From the NCBI RefSeq assembly GCF_004342065.1, contig NZ_SLZU01000015.1:35748-99747 (forward strand): a stretch of DNA of 64,000 bases, read 5' to 3'. Under the pieces are notes generated by a model. It saw only the letters and a list, made by a program, of their open reading frames with translations. It was not told where the DNA came from and searched no databases. Made by a program: the position numbers and the translations under genes. Source of the DNA: Primorskyibacter sedentarius (GTDB taxonomy: Bacteria > Pseudomonadota > Alphaproteobacteria > Rhodobacterales > Rhodobacteraceae). Below are positions 28,417 through 38,613 of this stretch, piece by piece; within the stretch, counting starts at the first letter, position 1, and every line of letters starts with the position of its first letter.

Positions 28417-31155
28417 GTGAGCGATACTCCGGAACATCCTGAAAACACAGACGAAAACGCGCCGGAACGTCCTGCCTACAGCGGTCCGACCGTTTCGATC
28501 ACCGACGAAATGAAGACCAGCTACCTCGATTACGCGATGAGCGTGATCGTCAGCCGGGCCATTCCCGATCTGCGTGATGGATTAAAACCTGTGCATCGGC
28601 GCATTCTTTACGCAATGCACGAAACCGGAAACAGCCACGACAAGCCTTATCGCAAGTCCGCGCGCCCCGTCGGGGACGTCATGGGTAAGTATCACCCGCA
28701 TGGTGATTCCGCGATCTACGATGCGCTTGTGCGTATGGCGCAGGATTTCTCGATGTCGCTTCCCCTGCTTGACGGTCAGGGCAACTTTGGGTCGATGGAC
28801 GGCGATAACCCGGCGGCCATGCGTTACACCGAAGTGCGCATGGACAAGCCCGCCGCGTATCTGCTGAGCGATATCGACAAGGAAACTGTTGATTTTCAGG
28901 ACAATTACGACGGCAAGGACCGCGAACCGACGGTTCTGCCTGCGCGGTACCCCAATATGCTGGTCAACGGCGCGGGCGGGATCGCTGTCGGCATGGCGAC
29001 CAATATTCCGCCGCATAACCTGGGCGAGGTCGTCGATGCGACGCTGGCGCTGATCGAGGACCCGGATCTCAGCTCTGAACAGCTGATCGAATTTGTGCCC
29101 GGCCCCGACTTCCCCACCGGCGGCATCATGCTGGGCCGGACCGGCGCGCGCAAAGCCTATCTGGAAGGTCGCGGCAGCGTCATTGTCCGGGCGAAGACAC
29201 GGGTTGAAGAGCTGCGCCGGGATCGCTGGGCCATCATCATCGAAGAGATCCCCTATCAGGTGAACAAGGCCACGATGATCGAAAAGATCGCCGAGGCCGC
29301 GCGCGAAAAGCGGATCGAGGGCATCAGCCACGTTCAGGACGAATCCGACCGCGACGGCGTGCGCGTGGTGATCGAGCTGAAGCGGGATGCCACGGCAGAG
29401 GTGGTGCTGAACCAGCTTTTCCGCTTCACGCCGATGCAGACATATTTCGGCTGCAACATGCTGGCGCTGAATGGCGGGCGTCCCGAACAGCTTACGCTGC
29501 GCGGCTTTCTGACCGCATTCCTTGATTTCCGCGAGGATGTCGTGGCGCGGCGCACGGCCTATCTTTTGCGCAAGGCCCGCGAGCGGAGCCACATCCTGTG
29601 CGGTCTGGCCGTGGCTGTCAGCAATGTTGACGAGGTCGTCGCGACCATCCGCGCCTCTGCCGATGCGGCCCAGGCGCGCGAAAAGCTGATGGAGCGGCGC
29701 TGGCCCGCGGGTGAAATCCTGCCCTATATCGCGCTTATTGATGACCCGACCCATAAGGCAAACGAGGATGGCACCTATAACCTTTCCGAGGTTCAGGCCC
29801 GCGCCATTCTGGAATTGCGGCTTCAGCGCCTGACCCAACTGGGCGTCAAGGAAGTCACGGACGAGTTGGAAGAACTGGCAGGCAAGATCAAGGAATACCT
29901 TGAAATCCTGGGCAGCCGCGAACGGATCATGGAGATCATCTCCAACGAGTTGCATGAAGTGCGCGAGCAGTTTGCTGTCCCCCGCCGAACAGAGATCGTC
30001 GACTGGTCCGGTGATATGGAGGATGAAGACCTAATCGAGCGCGAAGATATGGTCGTGACCGTCACCCAGACCGGATATATCAAGCGGACCGCCCTGTCCG
30101 ATTTCCGCGCGCAGCGGCGTGGCGGCAAGGGTCTGTCCGGCATGTCGACCAAGGATGACGATGTCGTCACGACGCTCTTCGTTGCCAACACGCATACGCA
30201 GCTTTTGTTCTTCACTACCGATGGGATGGTCTACAAGCTCAAGACCTGGCGGTTGCCGCAAGGCGGCCGCACGTCCAAAGGCAAGGCCATCGTCAATATC
30301 CTTCCGATCCCAACGGGCGTTTCGATTGCGGCAATCATGCCGGTTGACCGCCCCGAAGAGGAATGGGCCGATCTTCAGATCGTCTTTGCCACCAGCGCCG
30401 GTGACGTCCGCCGCAATGCGTTGTCGGATTTCACCAACGTCATGCGCAACGGCAAGATCGCGATGGATCTGCCCGAGGGTGTGGAACTGGTGAATGCCCG
30501 GATCGCATCCGAGGATGACGATGTGATGCTGGTCACAAATTCGGGTCGCGCCATCCGCTTCCGCACCACCGATGTGCGTGTCTTCAAGGGCCGCAAATCC
30601 ACCGGCGTGCGCGGCATCAGGCTCAGCGGCGAGGACCGCGTCGTCTCGATGGCCGTGATCCGCCATTTCGAGGCCAGCCCGCAGGAACGCGCCACCTATC
30701 TCAAGATGCGCCGTGCGATGGCCGGTCTGACGGATGATGCCGAAAGCGATGACGACGAAGAAGCCGTCGCAGGGCTCGAGGAGTTTACGCAAGAGCGTTA
30801 CGCCCAGATGTCGGCGGCGGAAAACCTGATCCTGACGATTACCGCAAAAGGTCAGGGCAAGCTCAGCTCCAGCCATGATTACCCGGTGCGCGGGCGTGGC
30901 GGTCAGGGCGTGAATGCCATCGACAAGGCGATGCGTGGCGGGCCGCTGGTTGCAGCCTTCCCGGTCGAGATTGACGATCAGATCATGCTGGCGACCAGCC
31001 GTGGACAATCGATCCGCGTGCCTGTCGAAGGTATCTCGTTCCGGTCGCGCAGCGCAGGCGGCGTGAAGGTCTTTGACACGGCGAAAGACGAAGTCGTTGT
31101 CAGCGTTGCCTGGATTGCAGATCAGGGCGACGAAGAAGTTTCAGAAGAAAGCTGA
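28417..31155 (+). CDS. gyrA: DNA gyrase subunit A
   Basis: The DNA-cleaving subunit of gyrase, 912 aa from a GTG start. The winged-helix domain has [12 protein letters not shown], the quinolone-resistance region [16 protein letters not shown] with Ser98 and Asp102 (wild-type residues), and the catalytic Tyr137 in [10 protein letters not shown]. The C-terminal beta-pinwheel carries the GyrA-box-like RRGGKG ([11 protein letters not shown]). The acidic tail GDEEVSEES is common in alphaproteobacteria. Confidence 0.98.
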   Translation: MSDTPEHPENTDENAPERPAYSGPTVSITDEMKTSYLDYAMSVIVSRAIPDLRDGLKPVHRRILYAMHETGNSHDKPYRKSARPVGDVMGKYHPHGDSAIYDALVRMAQDFSMSLPLLDGQGNFGSMDGDNPAAMRYTEVRMDKPAAYLLSDIDKETVDFQDNYDGKDREPTVLPARYPNMLVNGAGGIAVGMATNIPPHNLGEVVDATLALIEDPDLSSEQLIEFVPGPDFPTGGIMLGRTGARKAYLEGRGSVIVRAKTRVEELRRDRWAIIIEEIPYQVNKATMIEKIAEAAREKRIEGISHVQDESDRDGVRVVIELKRDATAEVVLNQLFRFTPMQTYFGCNMLALNGGRPEQLTLRGFLTAFLDFREDVVARRTAYLLRKARERSHILCGLAVAVSNVDEVVATIRASADAAQAREKLMERRWPAGEILPYIALIDDPTHKANEDGTYNLSEVQARAILELRLQRLTQLGVKEVTDELEELAGKIKEYLEILGSRERIMEIISNELHEVREQFAVPRRTEIVDWSGDMEDEDLIEREDMVVTVTQTGYIKRTALSDFRAQRRGGKGLSGMSTKDDDVVTTLFVANTHTQLLFFTTDGMVYKLKTWRLPQGGRTSKGKAIVNILPIPTGVSIAAIMPVDRPEEEWADLQIVFATSAGDVRRNALSDFTNVMRNGKIAMDLPEGVELVNARIASEDDDVMLVTNSGRAIRFRTTDVRVFKGRKSTGVRGIRLSGEDRVVSMAVIRHFEASPQERATYLKMRRAMAGLTDDAESDDDEEAVAGLEEFTQERYAQMSAAENLILTITAKGQGKLSSSHDYPVRGRGGQGVNAIDKAMRGGPLVAAFPVEIDDQIMLATSRGQSIRVPVEGISFRSRSAGGVKVFDTAKDEVVVSVAWIADQGDEEVSEES

Positions 31156-31182
31156 CTTCTCCAACAACCGAACTACGTGTGC

Positions 31183-31209
31183 ACGGGCGGCGATCATGCC
31201 GCCCGTTTT
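31183..31209 (+). terminator. Intrinsic terminator of gyrA
   Basis: Nine-bp stem ACGGGCGGC (31183-31191) with GCCGCCCGT (31198-31206), loop GATCAT, then TTT. It sits between gyrA and the transglutaminase-like gene. Confidence 0.8.
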
Positions 31210-31226
31210 CCTTGAAAGGGATCCTG

Positions 31227-32012
31227 ATGCAAATCCAGATCGACGTCGCGATGGAGTATGAACTCTCCGGCGATCTTCGGGCCTGTCTGGCCTTTGAAGT
31301 GGCGCGAATGCCGGTCCAGACGGTGCTGTCCGAAGAGCTGAGCTTTCCCGGCGCATCGATCACCCGCGTGGCCGGGGAATCCGGCGTTGGCCAGCGCATG
31401 TGGGCCTCGCTCCAGGCGCCGCGAATGTCCGTGCGCTACTCTGCAAAGGTCGAGATTGCCGCCGATACGACCCGGCTTGAAGACCTGCCCAGCACGCCGC
31501 GCCACGCATTGCCGGGCGAGGTTCTGGGGTTTCTGCGCCCGTCCCGTTATTGCCAGTCCGACAAATTTATTGGCTTCGTCACGCGCAGGTTCGGGCATCT
31601 TGACGGTGGCGCGAAGGTTGCAGCCATCCGTGATTGGGTGGGACGTGAGATGGACTACGTACCCGGAACGTCAGATGCCAACACCACCGTTGTCGACACA
31701 TTCGCAGCGCGCGCCGGAGTGTGCCGCGACTATGCCCATATGGTCTGCGCCCTGGTGCGCGCGGCAGACATCCCGGCGCGCTATTGCTCGGTCTACGGTG
31801 TTGGTGTCGAGCCGCCCGATTTTCACGCCATCGCGCAGGTCTTTCTGGATGGCCGGTGGCACAATGTCGATGCCACGGGCATGTGCCGGCCGGACGAGGT
31901 TGCCGTAATCTCTGTCGGCCGCGACGCCTGCGACGTGGCCTTCATGGAGACGTTGGACCCCGCCGGGCTTTACGAACAGAATGTCAGCGTGATGCGTCTT
32001 CAGACGTCGTAG
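31227..32012 (+). CDS. Transglutaminase-like cysteine peptidase domain protein
   Basis: A 261-aa cytoplasmic protein with an N-terminal bacterial transglutaminase-like region and a Cys-His-Asp core: the Cys in ARAGVCRDYAHM, the His in PPDFHAIAQVFLDG, the Asp in HNVDATGM. The family hydrolyses or transfers amide groups. The ATG 31227 follows AAAGGG; 16 further codons upstream overlap the gyrA terminator. It converges with the M32 peptidase gene and overlaps it by 13 bases at the stops. Substrate unknown. Confidence 0.85.
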   Translation: MQIQIDVAMEYELSGDLRACLAFEVARMPVQTVLSEELSFPGASITRVAGESGVGQRMWASLQAPRMSVRYSAKVEIAADTTRLEDLPSTPRHALPGEVLGFLRPSRYCQSDKFIGFVTRRFGHLDGGAKVAAIRDWVGREMDYVPGTSDANTTVVDTFAARAGVCRDYAHMVCALVRAADIPARYCSVYGVGVEPPDFHAIAQVFLDGRWHNVDATGMCRPDEVAVISVGRDACDVAFMETLDPAGLYEQNVSVMRLQTS

Positions 32013-33481
32013 ATCGCGCCGAACTTAGTTTCGAGGTAATCCAGCAAAGGCGCCTCGCTTGGCGCCTTTCCGCAGGCTAGGGTGATGATCTCGCGCGGCT
32101 CGTAAAGGCCGCCGTGCTGCTGGACATTCTCGCGCAACCAGCCGGTCGCACCGGTCGTGTCACCGCGCGCCAGTTGGGCATCAAGATCGCTGACATCCCT
32201 GCGCAGCGCCTCGTGCAGGCAGCCCGCATAGACATTGCCCAGCGTGTAGGTCGGAAAGTAGCCAAACAACCCGACCGACCAATGCACATCCTGCAAACAG
32301 CCGTTCGACGCCTTGTTGACCGGGTAGCCGAAATCGGCCTCGAACCTTGTATTCCACGCCTCTTCCAGATCGGCCACGGCCAAATCGCCTGCGATCAGCT
32401 TTCGCTCCAGATCAAACCGAATGAGGACATGCAGGTTGTACTGCACCTCGTCGGCCTCTGTCCGGATATAGTCGCGATGCACGGTGTTGACGGCGGCGTA
32501 AAACGCGTCAGCACTGTCCACGCCGATATCGCCGAAACGGTCGCGCATCTGGCCGTAGAGATATTCGCAAAAGGCGCGGCTGCGGCCCAGCTGGTTTTCG
32601 TAGATCCGGCTTTGGCTTTCATGCACCCCCATGCTGACCCCTGCCCCAAGCGGCGTTAGCAGATAGTCGGAATGGATGTTCTGTTCATAGCAGGCATGCC
32701 CGACCTCGTGGATCGTCGAATAGAGGCAGTCGAACGGGTTTTCCGCATTGGTCCGCGTGGTGATGCGCACATCCTGACCGCTGCCGGAACTGAACGGATG
32801 CACGGCCTTGTCGATCCGTCCGCGTGCGAGGTCGTAGCCAAAGGCCTTGGCAACACTCTCTGACAGGGCCAGTTGCTGCGTGACATCGAATGTGCCGCTC
32901 AAGCCCTTGGGCGTCGGCGCGCCCAACAGCTTTTCGCGCAAAGCCACCAGTCGCGGGCGCAGCGCGCCAAACAAATCTTCAAGAAAGGCGGCAGAGGCGC
33001 CGGGTTCGTAATCCTGCAACATCGCGTCATAGGGCGAATGGTCGGTGCCATCAGATAGGGCTGCGCCCTCTTCCTGACGCAGGCGGATCACTTCGGCCAG
33101 AACCGGGGCGAAGCGCGGGAAATCATCTGCCGCGCGGGCCTCTGCCCAGGCACCCTGTGCGAGGCTGGTGACGCGGGCCAGCTCTGCCGACAGCCGCGCC
33201 GGGACGCGCGTCGCCCGGTCATGGGCGCGGCGGATATGGCGCATCTGCGCGGCCGCCACCGGGTCGAGTGCGGCATCGTCGATCGCGGACAGCCAGTCGC
33301 CCACGCGCGGATCGGTGCGCCGGGCATGCAGCACGCCTTCCATCGCGGCCATTTCTTCGCCGCGTTGGGCCGCAGCGCCGCGTGGCATCACCGTTTCCTG
33401 GTCCCAGCCCAGACGGCCCGACACTTCCTGCAGCGCTTCGGTCTCGCGCTGAAATGCGAGCAGTTCTTGGTATGCAGACAT
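32000..33481 (-). CDS. Carboxypeptidase Taq, peptidase family M32
   Basis: Cobalt/zinc-dependent carboxypeptidase of 493 aa. The metal site is HEVGHACYEQN with a downstream glutamate in MGVHESQSRIYENQLGRS, both diagnostic of M32. N-terminal LLAFQRETEALQEVSGRLGWDQETVMP is the usual first helix pair. It probably trims C-terminal residues from cytoplasmic peptides. Its start lies 5 bases after the end of ctaA, so the two may be co-transcribed. Confidence 0.95.
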   Translation of the reverse strand: MSAYQELLAFQRETEALQEVSGRLGWDQETVMPRGAAAQRGEEMAAMEGVLHARRTDPRVGDWLSAIDDAALDPVAAAQMRHIRRAHDRATRVPARLSAELARVTSLAQGAWAEARAADDFPRFAPVLAEVIRLRQEEGAALSDGTDHSPYDAMLQDYEPGASAAFLEDLFGALRPRLVALREKLLGAPTPKGLSGTFDVTQQLALSESVAKAFGYDLARGRIDKAVHPFSSGSGQDVRITTRTNAENPFDCLYSTIHEVGHACYEQNIHSDYLLTPLGAGVSMGVHESQSRIYENQLGRSRAFCEYLYGQMRDRFGDIGVDSADAFYAAVNTVHRDYIRTEADEVQYNLHVLIRFDLERKLIAGDLAVADLEEAWNTRFEADFGYPVNKASNGCLQDVHWSVGLFGYFPTYTLGNVYAGCLHEALRRDVSDLDAQLARGDTTGATGWLRENVQQHGGLYEPREIITLACGKAPSEAPLLDYLETKFGAIYDV

Positions 33482-33485
33482 GATG

Positions 33486-34619
33486 CTAGCCTCTTACAGA
33501 TTGAAGGCGGGGGTATTGCGCGGCAAAGCGCGCCCGCAGGATCAGCACCCAGGCCAGGATCGCGCCCAACTGATGCAGGATGGCAAAGTGCAGCGGCGCG
33601 GAATACATCACCGTAATGATGCCCAGCACCATTTGCAGCAGGATCATCGCAAGTGCCGCGTTGAAGGCAAAGCGCGTCGTTGCATTGGGCGAACGCCGCG
33701 CACGGTTCCAGACGATTATGGCAAAGACAACCAGCAGATAACCCGCCATACGGTGCATGAATTGCACCAGCCCGTCATCCTCGAAGAAGTTCCGCCAGAG
33801 CGGTTCAAGCTGGAACGGATCCGGCGGCAGAAAGCCCCCGGCCATCAGCGGCCAATCGATATAGTTCCGGCCCGCGTCGATCCCGGCGACCAGCGCGCCC
33901 AGCAGGATTTGGACAAAGGCCAGGTGCAGAAGACCGGTGCCCATGCCAAAGAGCCGGGCCTCGCGTGACCGGCGCGCCTGCATCAGGTCACGCTCCTCGC
34001 GCGACAGCATCAGGATATACCAGCCCAGAAAGCCCAGGATTATGAAAGCAAGGCCCAGATGGATCGCCAGCCTGTAGCTTGCCACGTCAAGCCGTGACCC
34101 CTCCAATCCGCTGGAGACCATCCACCAGCCGACAGCGCCCTGAACCCCGCCCAAAGCGCCCAGAAGGAGTAGCCGAGGCGTCCAACCCGGCGGGATCTTT
34201 CGAGCCACCAGAAAGCCCACGAAGCCAAGCGCCCAGACCAGTCCGATCACACGTCCAAGCTGGCGGTGGCCCCATTCCCACCAATAGATCGTCTTGAATT
34301 CCGACAGGCTCATGCCCTTGTTCTGCAACTGATATTCGGGAATTTCCTGATAGAGCTCGAACTCTGACTGCCAGTCGGCTTCGGACATCGGGGGCAGCGC
34401 GCCGGTGACGGGTTTCCATTCGGTGATCGACAGGCCGCTATCCGTCAGCCGGGTCAGCCCGCCCACAAGGATCATCGCCACGACCAGAACGAAGATGAGC
34501 ATCAGCCAGAGCCGGATCGGCCCCCGCGCGCCGCGTTTGGCACGGTCGATCACGCCGGTCTGCGGCACCGCTTTGTCGCGCGTTTCGACCTCTTCGAAGA
34601 TGCTGCGTTTCTGGCTCAT
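33486..34619 (-). CDS. ctaA: Heme A synthase
   Basis: Inner-membrane monooxygenase (CtaA/Cox15) that oxidises the C8 methyl of heme O to make heme A for cytochrome oxidase. The 377-aa product has eight helices. Heme-binding histidines lie in WWEWGHRQLGR, LAIHLGLAFIILG, FMHRMAGYLL and FAILHQLGA, and the ITEW motif occurs early. ATG 34619 has AAGGAG at good distance. It resembles the alphaproteobacterial type-2 enzyme with a long N-terminus. Confidence 0.95.
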   Translation of the reverse strand: MSQKRSIFEEVETRDKAVPQTGVIDRAKRGARGPIRLWLMLIFVLVVAMILVGGLTRLTDSGLSITEWKPVTGALPPMSEADWQSEFELYQEIPEYQLQNKGMSLSEFKTIYWWEWGHRQLGRVIGLVWALGFVGFLVARKIPPGWTPRLLLLGALGGVQGAVGWWMVSSGLEGSRLDVASYRLAIHLGLAFIILGFLGWYILMLSREERDLMQARRSREARLFGMGTGLLHLAFVQILLGALVAGIDAGRNYIDWPLMAGGFLPPDPFQLEPLWRNFFEDDGLVQFMHRMAGYLLVVFAIIVWNRARRSPNATTRFAFNAALAMILLQMVLGIITVMYSAPLHFAILHQLGAILAWVLILRARFAAQYPRLQSVRG

Positions 34620-34711
34620 CAGGCTGTTCTCCTTCGGGACCCGCAAGGCGCCGGGTCAAGCCCGGCGCGGGTATCGCGCAAACACTAGGGCGGCCCACCG
34701 GGGCCTTCAAG

Positions 34712-35458
34712 TCAGTCGCCGCGTTCCTTCCAGCGGACCATCTGACGCAGGATGCCGTGCAGGGTCTGCACATCGGCGCGCGTCATCGGCATCCGGCTCC
34801 AGAGGTTGCGCAGGTTGATCTTCATACTTTCGGCCTTGTCATCGGGAAAGAAGAAACCCGCGGCGTCCAGCCGGTCTTCGTAATGCTTTGCCAGCGCATC
34901 CATTTCCTGATTGTTGGCCCATTCCGTACCGGCCATCGCCATTTCCTCGGCGATCACGTCTTCTGTCTGGCGGCGCCATTCATACGCCGTCAGCAACACG
35001 CATTGCGCAAGGTTGAGCGAGGCGAATTCCGGGTTCACCGGCACAGAGATGATCGCGTTGGCCTGCGCGATATCGGCATTCTCCAGCCCGGCGCGTTCTG
35101 GCCCAAAAAGCACGGCCACCTTCTCGCCCCGCGCGATACGGTCCCGCGCTTCCTTCATGGCGCGTTCCGGGCTGAGCACTGGTTTGGTCAGCCCGCGCGG
35201 CCGCGCCGTTGTGGCCAGAACATAGGTGCAATCCGCCACCGCCTCTGCCACCGTTTCGCAAAGCTGTGCTTCGTCCAGCAGCCGCCCGGCCCCTGCCGAC
35301 ATCGCCACGGCATCCGGGTTTGGCCACCCGTCGCGGGGCGCCACCAGCCGCATCCGGTCCAGCCCGAAATTCCACATCGCGCGCGACGCGGCACCGATAT
35401 TCTGGCCCATCTGCGGGCGGACGAGCACAAAGGCTGGCTGGGGCGTGTCGGTCGGCAT
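34712..35458 (-). CDS. SpoU-class RNA 2'-O-methyltransferase, TrmJ-like
   Basis: SAM-dependent methyltransferase of the SPOUT superfamily, 248 aa. The N-terminal motif is FVLVRPQMGQNIGAASRAMWNFG, the knot motifs VAVLFGPERAGLENADI and SVPVNPEFASLNLAQCVLL lie at the end of the domain, and a helical C-terminus follows. TrmJ methylates the ribose of nucleotide 32 in tRNAs. ATG 35458 is chosen because the domain begins MPTDTPQPAFVLV; 23 codons are open upstream. The exact RNA target is inferred. Confidence 0.88.
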   Translation of the reverse strand: MPTDTPQPAFVLVRPQMGQNIGAASRAMWNFGLDRMRLVAPRDGWPNPDAVAMSAGAGRLLDEAQLCETVAEAVADCTYVLATTARPRGLTKPVLSPERAMKEARDRIARGEKVAVLFGPERAGLENADIAQANAIISVPVNPEFASLNLAQCVLLTAYEWRRQTEDVIAEEMAMAGTEWANNQEMDALAKHYEDRLDAAGFFFPDDKAESMKINLRNLWSRMPMTRADVQTLHGILRQMVRWKERGD

Positions 35459-35590
35459 GGGGTCTCCATTCTGCTGTCGGGTTTTCCGATACGCAAGCCA
35501 ACTGCGGACTGCAAGCGTGGCGGCCAATATCTCCTTACGCCGGACGACTTTCCGCTGTTAGACTGGCGGCATTCTGGCGGAGAAAACACC

Positions 35591-35920
35591 ATGGCTTACG
35601 ACGAAGATCTTGCCCAACAGATGCGCGACGATCTGGGCCCGCTGCCGGGTCTGTCGGAAACGAAGATGTTCGGCGGGATCTGCTTCATGCTGAATGGCAA
35701 CATGACCTGCGGCGTACACAAGAACGGGCTGATGTACCGGGTTGGAAAACCGGCCCATGAAGAGGCGCTGGCCCTGCCCGGCACGAAACCAATGGATTTC
35801 ACCGGGCGCCCGATGCGGGCCTTTGTCGATCTGCCCGCCGACTGCGCAGAGGATGACGCCACACGTGAAAAGCTGACGCAGATGGCTGTCGCCTTTGCCG
35901 GTTCCCTACCCGGAAAATAG
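35591..35920 (+). CDS. TfoX N-terminal domain protein
   Basis: A 109-aa protein matching the isolated TfoX_N domain (ETKMFGGICFMLNGNMTCGV, RAFVDLPADC). In gammaproteobacteria TfoX promotes competence; stand-alone N-domains in alphaproteobacteria have no known role. Start MAYDEDLAQQM at 35591. The gene follows a divergent methyltransferase gene with about 130 bases between. Confidence 0.85.
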   Translation: MAYDEDLAQQMRDDLGPLPGLSETKMFGGICFMLNGNMTCGVHKNGLMYRVGKPAHEEALALPGTKPMDFTGRPMRAFVDLPADCAEDDATREKLTQMAVAFAGSLPGK

Positions 35921-36003
35921 CGCAGTTCCCAAGCGCAAACCCCCATGGTCAAGGCCAATAACCCACGGTATATGAAGCCGATACTGCTTTGGGAGTGCGC
36001 AAG

Positions 36004-36624
36004 ATGGCCGAGACGGAAACGCCACAGATCTATCTCATCACGCCGCCGGAATTTGAACTCAGCACTTTTCCGGGGCTGCTGGGCCGCGTGCTCGACAGTA
36101 CCGAGATTGCCTGCATCCGCCTGTCCATGGCCACCCGGGACGAGGACCGCATCAGCCGCGCCGCAGATGCCGTCCGCGAGATTGCCCATGCGCGCGATGT
36201 CGCGCTGGTGATCGAAGAACATGTCCTGCTTGCGCAGCGGCTGGGGTTGGACGGGGTCCACCTGACAGATGGTGCGCGTTCGGTGCGCAAGGCCCGCAAG
36301 GATCTAGGTGCTGATGCGATCGTCGGCGCCTATTGCGGACAGTCCCGCCATGATGGTCTGACAGCCGGAGAACTGGGCGCAGATTACATCAGCTTCGGAC
36401 CCGTCGGCGAGAGCCCTCTGGGCGACGGCAGCCATGCCGAGACGGAACTGTTTGAATGGTGGTCGCAAGTGATCGAAGTCCCGGTCGTGGCCGAAGGTGC
36501 GATCAGCCCGGAAACAGTTGCAAATTTAAGCGGTTACACCGATTTCTTCGGCATAGGAGAGGAAATCTGGTCGACCGATGACCCGACAGAAACCCTGCGC
36601 ACGCTTCTGGCGGCAATGGGCTGA
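36004..36624 (+). CDS. Thiamine-phosphate synthase-like protein
   Basis: A 206-aa TIM-barrel protein resembling ThiE/TenI: GLDGVHLTDGARSV, GADYISFGPVGESP near the phosphate site, and PVVAEGAISPETVANL. Classical ThiE residues are only partly kept: the N-terminal substrate region is reduced and the GPVFPT motif is GPVGES. It may be a diverged paralogue rather than the housekeeping synthase. No other thi genes are nearby. ATG 36004 has GGGAG 8 bases upstream. Confidence 0.7.
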   Translation: MAETETPQIYLITPPEFELSTFPGLLGRVLDSTEIACIRLSMATRDEDRISRAADAVREIAHARDVALVIEEHVLLAQRLGLDGVHLTDGARSVRKARKDLGADAIVGAYCGQSRHDGLTAGELGADYISFGPVGESPLGDGSHAETELFEWWSQVIEVPVVAEGAISPETVANLSGYTDFFGIGEEIWSTDDPTETLRTLLAAMG

Positions 36625-36643
36625 CACACCTTCATGTAATGCA

Positions 36644-37495
36644 TCAGGAGTGCTGCATTACATCCTGATCTTCTAACACATATTGATGGGCGCTGCGCAC
36701 GGCCTCTTCGGTCGCCAGCGCAAGCGATTTTCGGTTTGGAAAATCATCCACCCGTAGCGGCGCGTGGTAGATCAGCTCTGCGCGGCCTTGTCGTGGCGCC
36801 GCAAGCGTTTTCACAAGATGCGAGCCGAAATCCATGTCCCCCCACCAGCCGTAAAAGCGTGGGCTTTCCCCCTCTGGAGCGTGGTAGATCAGCGTGACGG
36901 GCTGGACGCAAATTTCATGCCTCAGGTGATCGGAAAAGAACGCTTCGTAAAGCGTTGACTTAAATGGTAAAACGCGAAGTCCATCCGTGGACGTACCCTC
37001 GGGGAAAAACAGCAGTTTGTGCCCGGCCAGTAGCCGATCCTCGAAGAGCTGGGTCTGTGCACGTGCGTGGCGTCTGTCGCGTCGGATGAACAGCGTTCCG
37101 GTGGCACGTGCCAGCCATCCGATCCCCGGCCAATTTGCGACTTCGGACTTTGACACGAAGTAGATGTTCTTGCGGGAATTCAGCACGAAGATATCAAGCC
37201 AGGAAGAGTGATTGGCCACGATGGCCCCGTGCTGGCGCATCTGCTGCCCCCGCACGGTCAACTCCAGCCCGATGAGCCGAAGTGCCGCGCGGCACACGGT
37301 CTGGGTGATATACGGCGTCCAGGGGCGACGCAGGCCGTGGACTGGCCTTTCAACCAGCCGGACCAGCAGCAGGACCGCCAGCCCGCCAAACACCACGGTG
37401 CCAACCGCCCCGCCCCGCAAAACCAGCCGTGTCCAGCCGCCGACCCCCAGCGGGGGCATCTCATCAGGCTCTTGCCCTGACCAGGTGCTGTTCAT
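36644..37495 (-). CDS. olsA: Lyso-ornithine lipid O-acyltransferase (PlsC-like)
   Basis: A 283-aa membrane-associated acyltransferase with the PlsC motifs NHSSWLD (HX4D) near residue 94 and FPEGTSTDG near 165, and an N-terminal hydrophobic segment (AVGTVVFGGLAVLLLVRLV). It overlaps olsB by 4 bp, so by context it adds the second acyl chain to make ornithine lipids, the phosphorus-free membrane lipids of many Rhodobacterales. A housekeeping lysophosphatidate acyltransferase is the alternative. Confidence 0.85.
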   Translation of the reverse strand: MNSTWSGQEPDEMPPLGVGGWTRLVLRGGAVGTVVFGGLAVLLLVRLVERPVHGLRRPWTPYITQTVCRAALRLIGLELTVRGQQMRQHGAIVANHSSWLDIFVLNSRKNIYFVSKSEVANWPGIGWLARATGTLFIRRDRRHARAQTQLFEDRLLAGHKLLFFPEGTSTDGLRVLPFKSTLYEAFFSDHLRHEICVQPVTLIYHAPEGESPRFYGWWGDMDFGSHLVKTLAAPRQGRAELIYHAPLRVDDFPNRKSLALATEEAVRSAHQYVLEDQDVMQHS

Positions 37496-38262
37496 CCGTC
37501 ATTCCGTTGGTAAAGCGCCTTCTGCCGTTCGTTCATCCGCGCCGTATCCATGACAAGGCAAACATCGGTCGTGTTGAACTGACGGTCGATATAGGCACCG
37601 TCCCCGACAAAGCCGCCAAGCCGCAGATAGGCCTTGATCAGGGCGGGTGTTTCCAGCATCGCGCGGCGCCGGTCTATCTGGTCCTCCGGCACGATATCCA
37701 TGGGCTGATACTCCCGCGACCGCACCCGCAGCTCTGGTGGTGCAAGGTGACGCGCCCGAAGGAGGGACAAGGGTTGGGCGAGCGCCTGCGTGTCAACGCC
37801 GTGAAAGCTTGCCACACCAAAGAGAACCTCGACCTCATGCGACGTTACATATTGCGCCAACGCCCCCCACAAATGCACCATCGCCGTGCCGCCGCGATGA
37901 TCCGGATGCAGGCAAGAGCGCCCCAATTCCAGCAGACGCCGCCCGGAATTGCGCAGGGGTGCAAGATCATATTCACCCTCGGAATAGAATTGCCCCGCCT
38001 TTTCCGCCTGATCGCATCGCAGGACGCGGTAGACCCCGACAACTGGCGGCGGTGTGTCCGCCTGAACCCGGCAATCCAGCAGGATCAGATGATCGTAGAA
38101 CGGGTCAAAGCGGTCACGCTCCAGCCCGGCCTCATGATCGACCAGCGGGCCATCGCCGCCCAGTTCCCGGACGAACACGTCATAGCGTAATCTTTGCGCC
38201 GCAACGACTTCTTCCGGGGTCTGCGCCAGGCGCGCCATGTAGTGAGGGAGTTGAGAGTTCAT
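37492..38262 (-). CDS. olsB: L-ornithine N-alpha-acyltransferase
   Basis: A 256-aa GNAT-fold acyltransferase of the OlsB family: AAQRLRYDVFVRELGG, YRVLRCDQAEKAG, LELGRSCLHPDHRGG and LFGVASFHGVDT are typical. It transfers a 3-hydroxyacyl chain from acyl carrier protein to ornithine, the first step of ornithine-lipid synthesis. First gene of the olsBA operon. Its 130-base upstream region is AT-rich, where a phosphate-starvation promoter might be expected; I do not see a convincing Pho box. Confidence 0.92.
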   Translation of the reverse strand: MNSQLPHYMARLAQTPEEVVAAQRLRYDVFVRELGGDGPLVDHEAGLERDRFDPFYDHLILLDCRVQADTPPPVVGVYRVLRCDQAEKAGQFYSEGEYDLAPLRNSGRRLLELGRSCLHPDHRGGTAMVHLWGALAQYVTSHEVEVLFGVASFHGVDTQALAQPLSLLRARHLAPPELRVRSREYQPMDIVPEDQIDRRRAMLETPALIKAYLRLGGFVGDGAYIDRQFNTTDVCLVMDTARMNERQKALYQRNDG

Positions 38263-38398
38263 TCCGTCCTGTTTCGTAGGCGCCCTTCGTCACGCAACGG
38301 CATTACGCGGGCGACGAATTTCGAAGCGACTTGCCGCTGGTAATTCAACCATTACGTGATCTAAGATGATATTTACCAATCGTAAACAATACCATGTC

Positions 38399-38587
38399 TT
38401 ATTGACCGACATCGAAAACCGGCAAAAGGCACACGTGGGAACCCTCAATGACTTTCTTTCCGGCTTCGCGAAAATTGACCGTAATTCGACCCCCTATATT
38501 CGATTGCACCTGCCCTAGCCCCCATTCGGGGCAATCAGGGTGGCGCACGATCATGCCGGGCTCCAGCATTGCGTTCATTTCGTCCAT
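38399..38587 (-). CDS. DUF3553 small protein
   Basis: A 62-aa protein of the DUF3553 family, found next to chpT in many alphaproteobacteria. It has the SH3-like/Kelch-like pattern RHPDCPEWGLGQVQSNIGGRI, then VNFREAGKKVI. AGGAG precedes the ATG. It is divergent from chpT with 26 bases between the two starts, so both promoters overlap. Function unknown. Confidence 0.85.
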   Translation of the reverse strand: MDEMNAMLEPGMIVRHPDCPEWGLGQVQSNIGGRITVNFREAGKKVIEGSHVCLLPVFDVGQ

Positions 38588-38613
38588 GACAACTCCTGTC
38601 GTGGGAGGGACCA

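Noticed and set aside
28582..29955. A 457-codon frame antisense to gyrA
   Set aside because: Shadow of a highly conserved gene; no ribosome site or domain.
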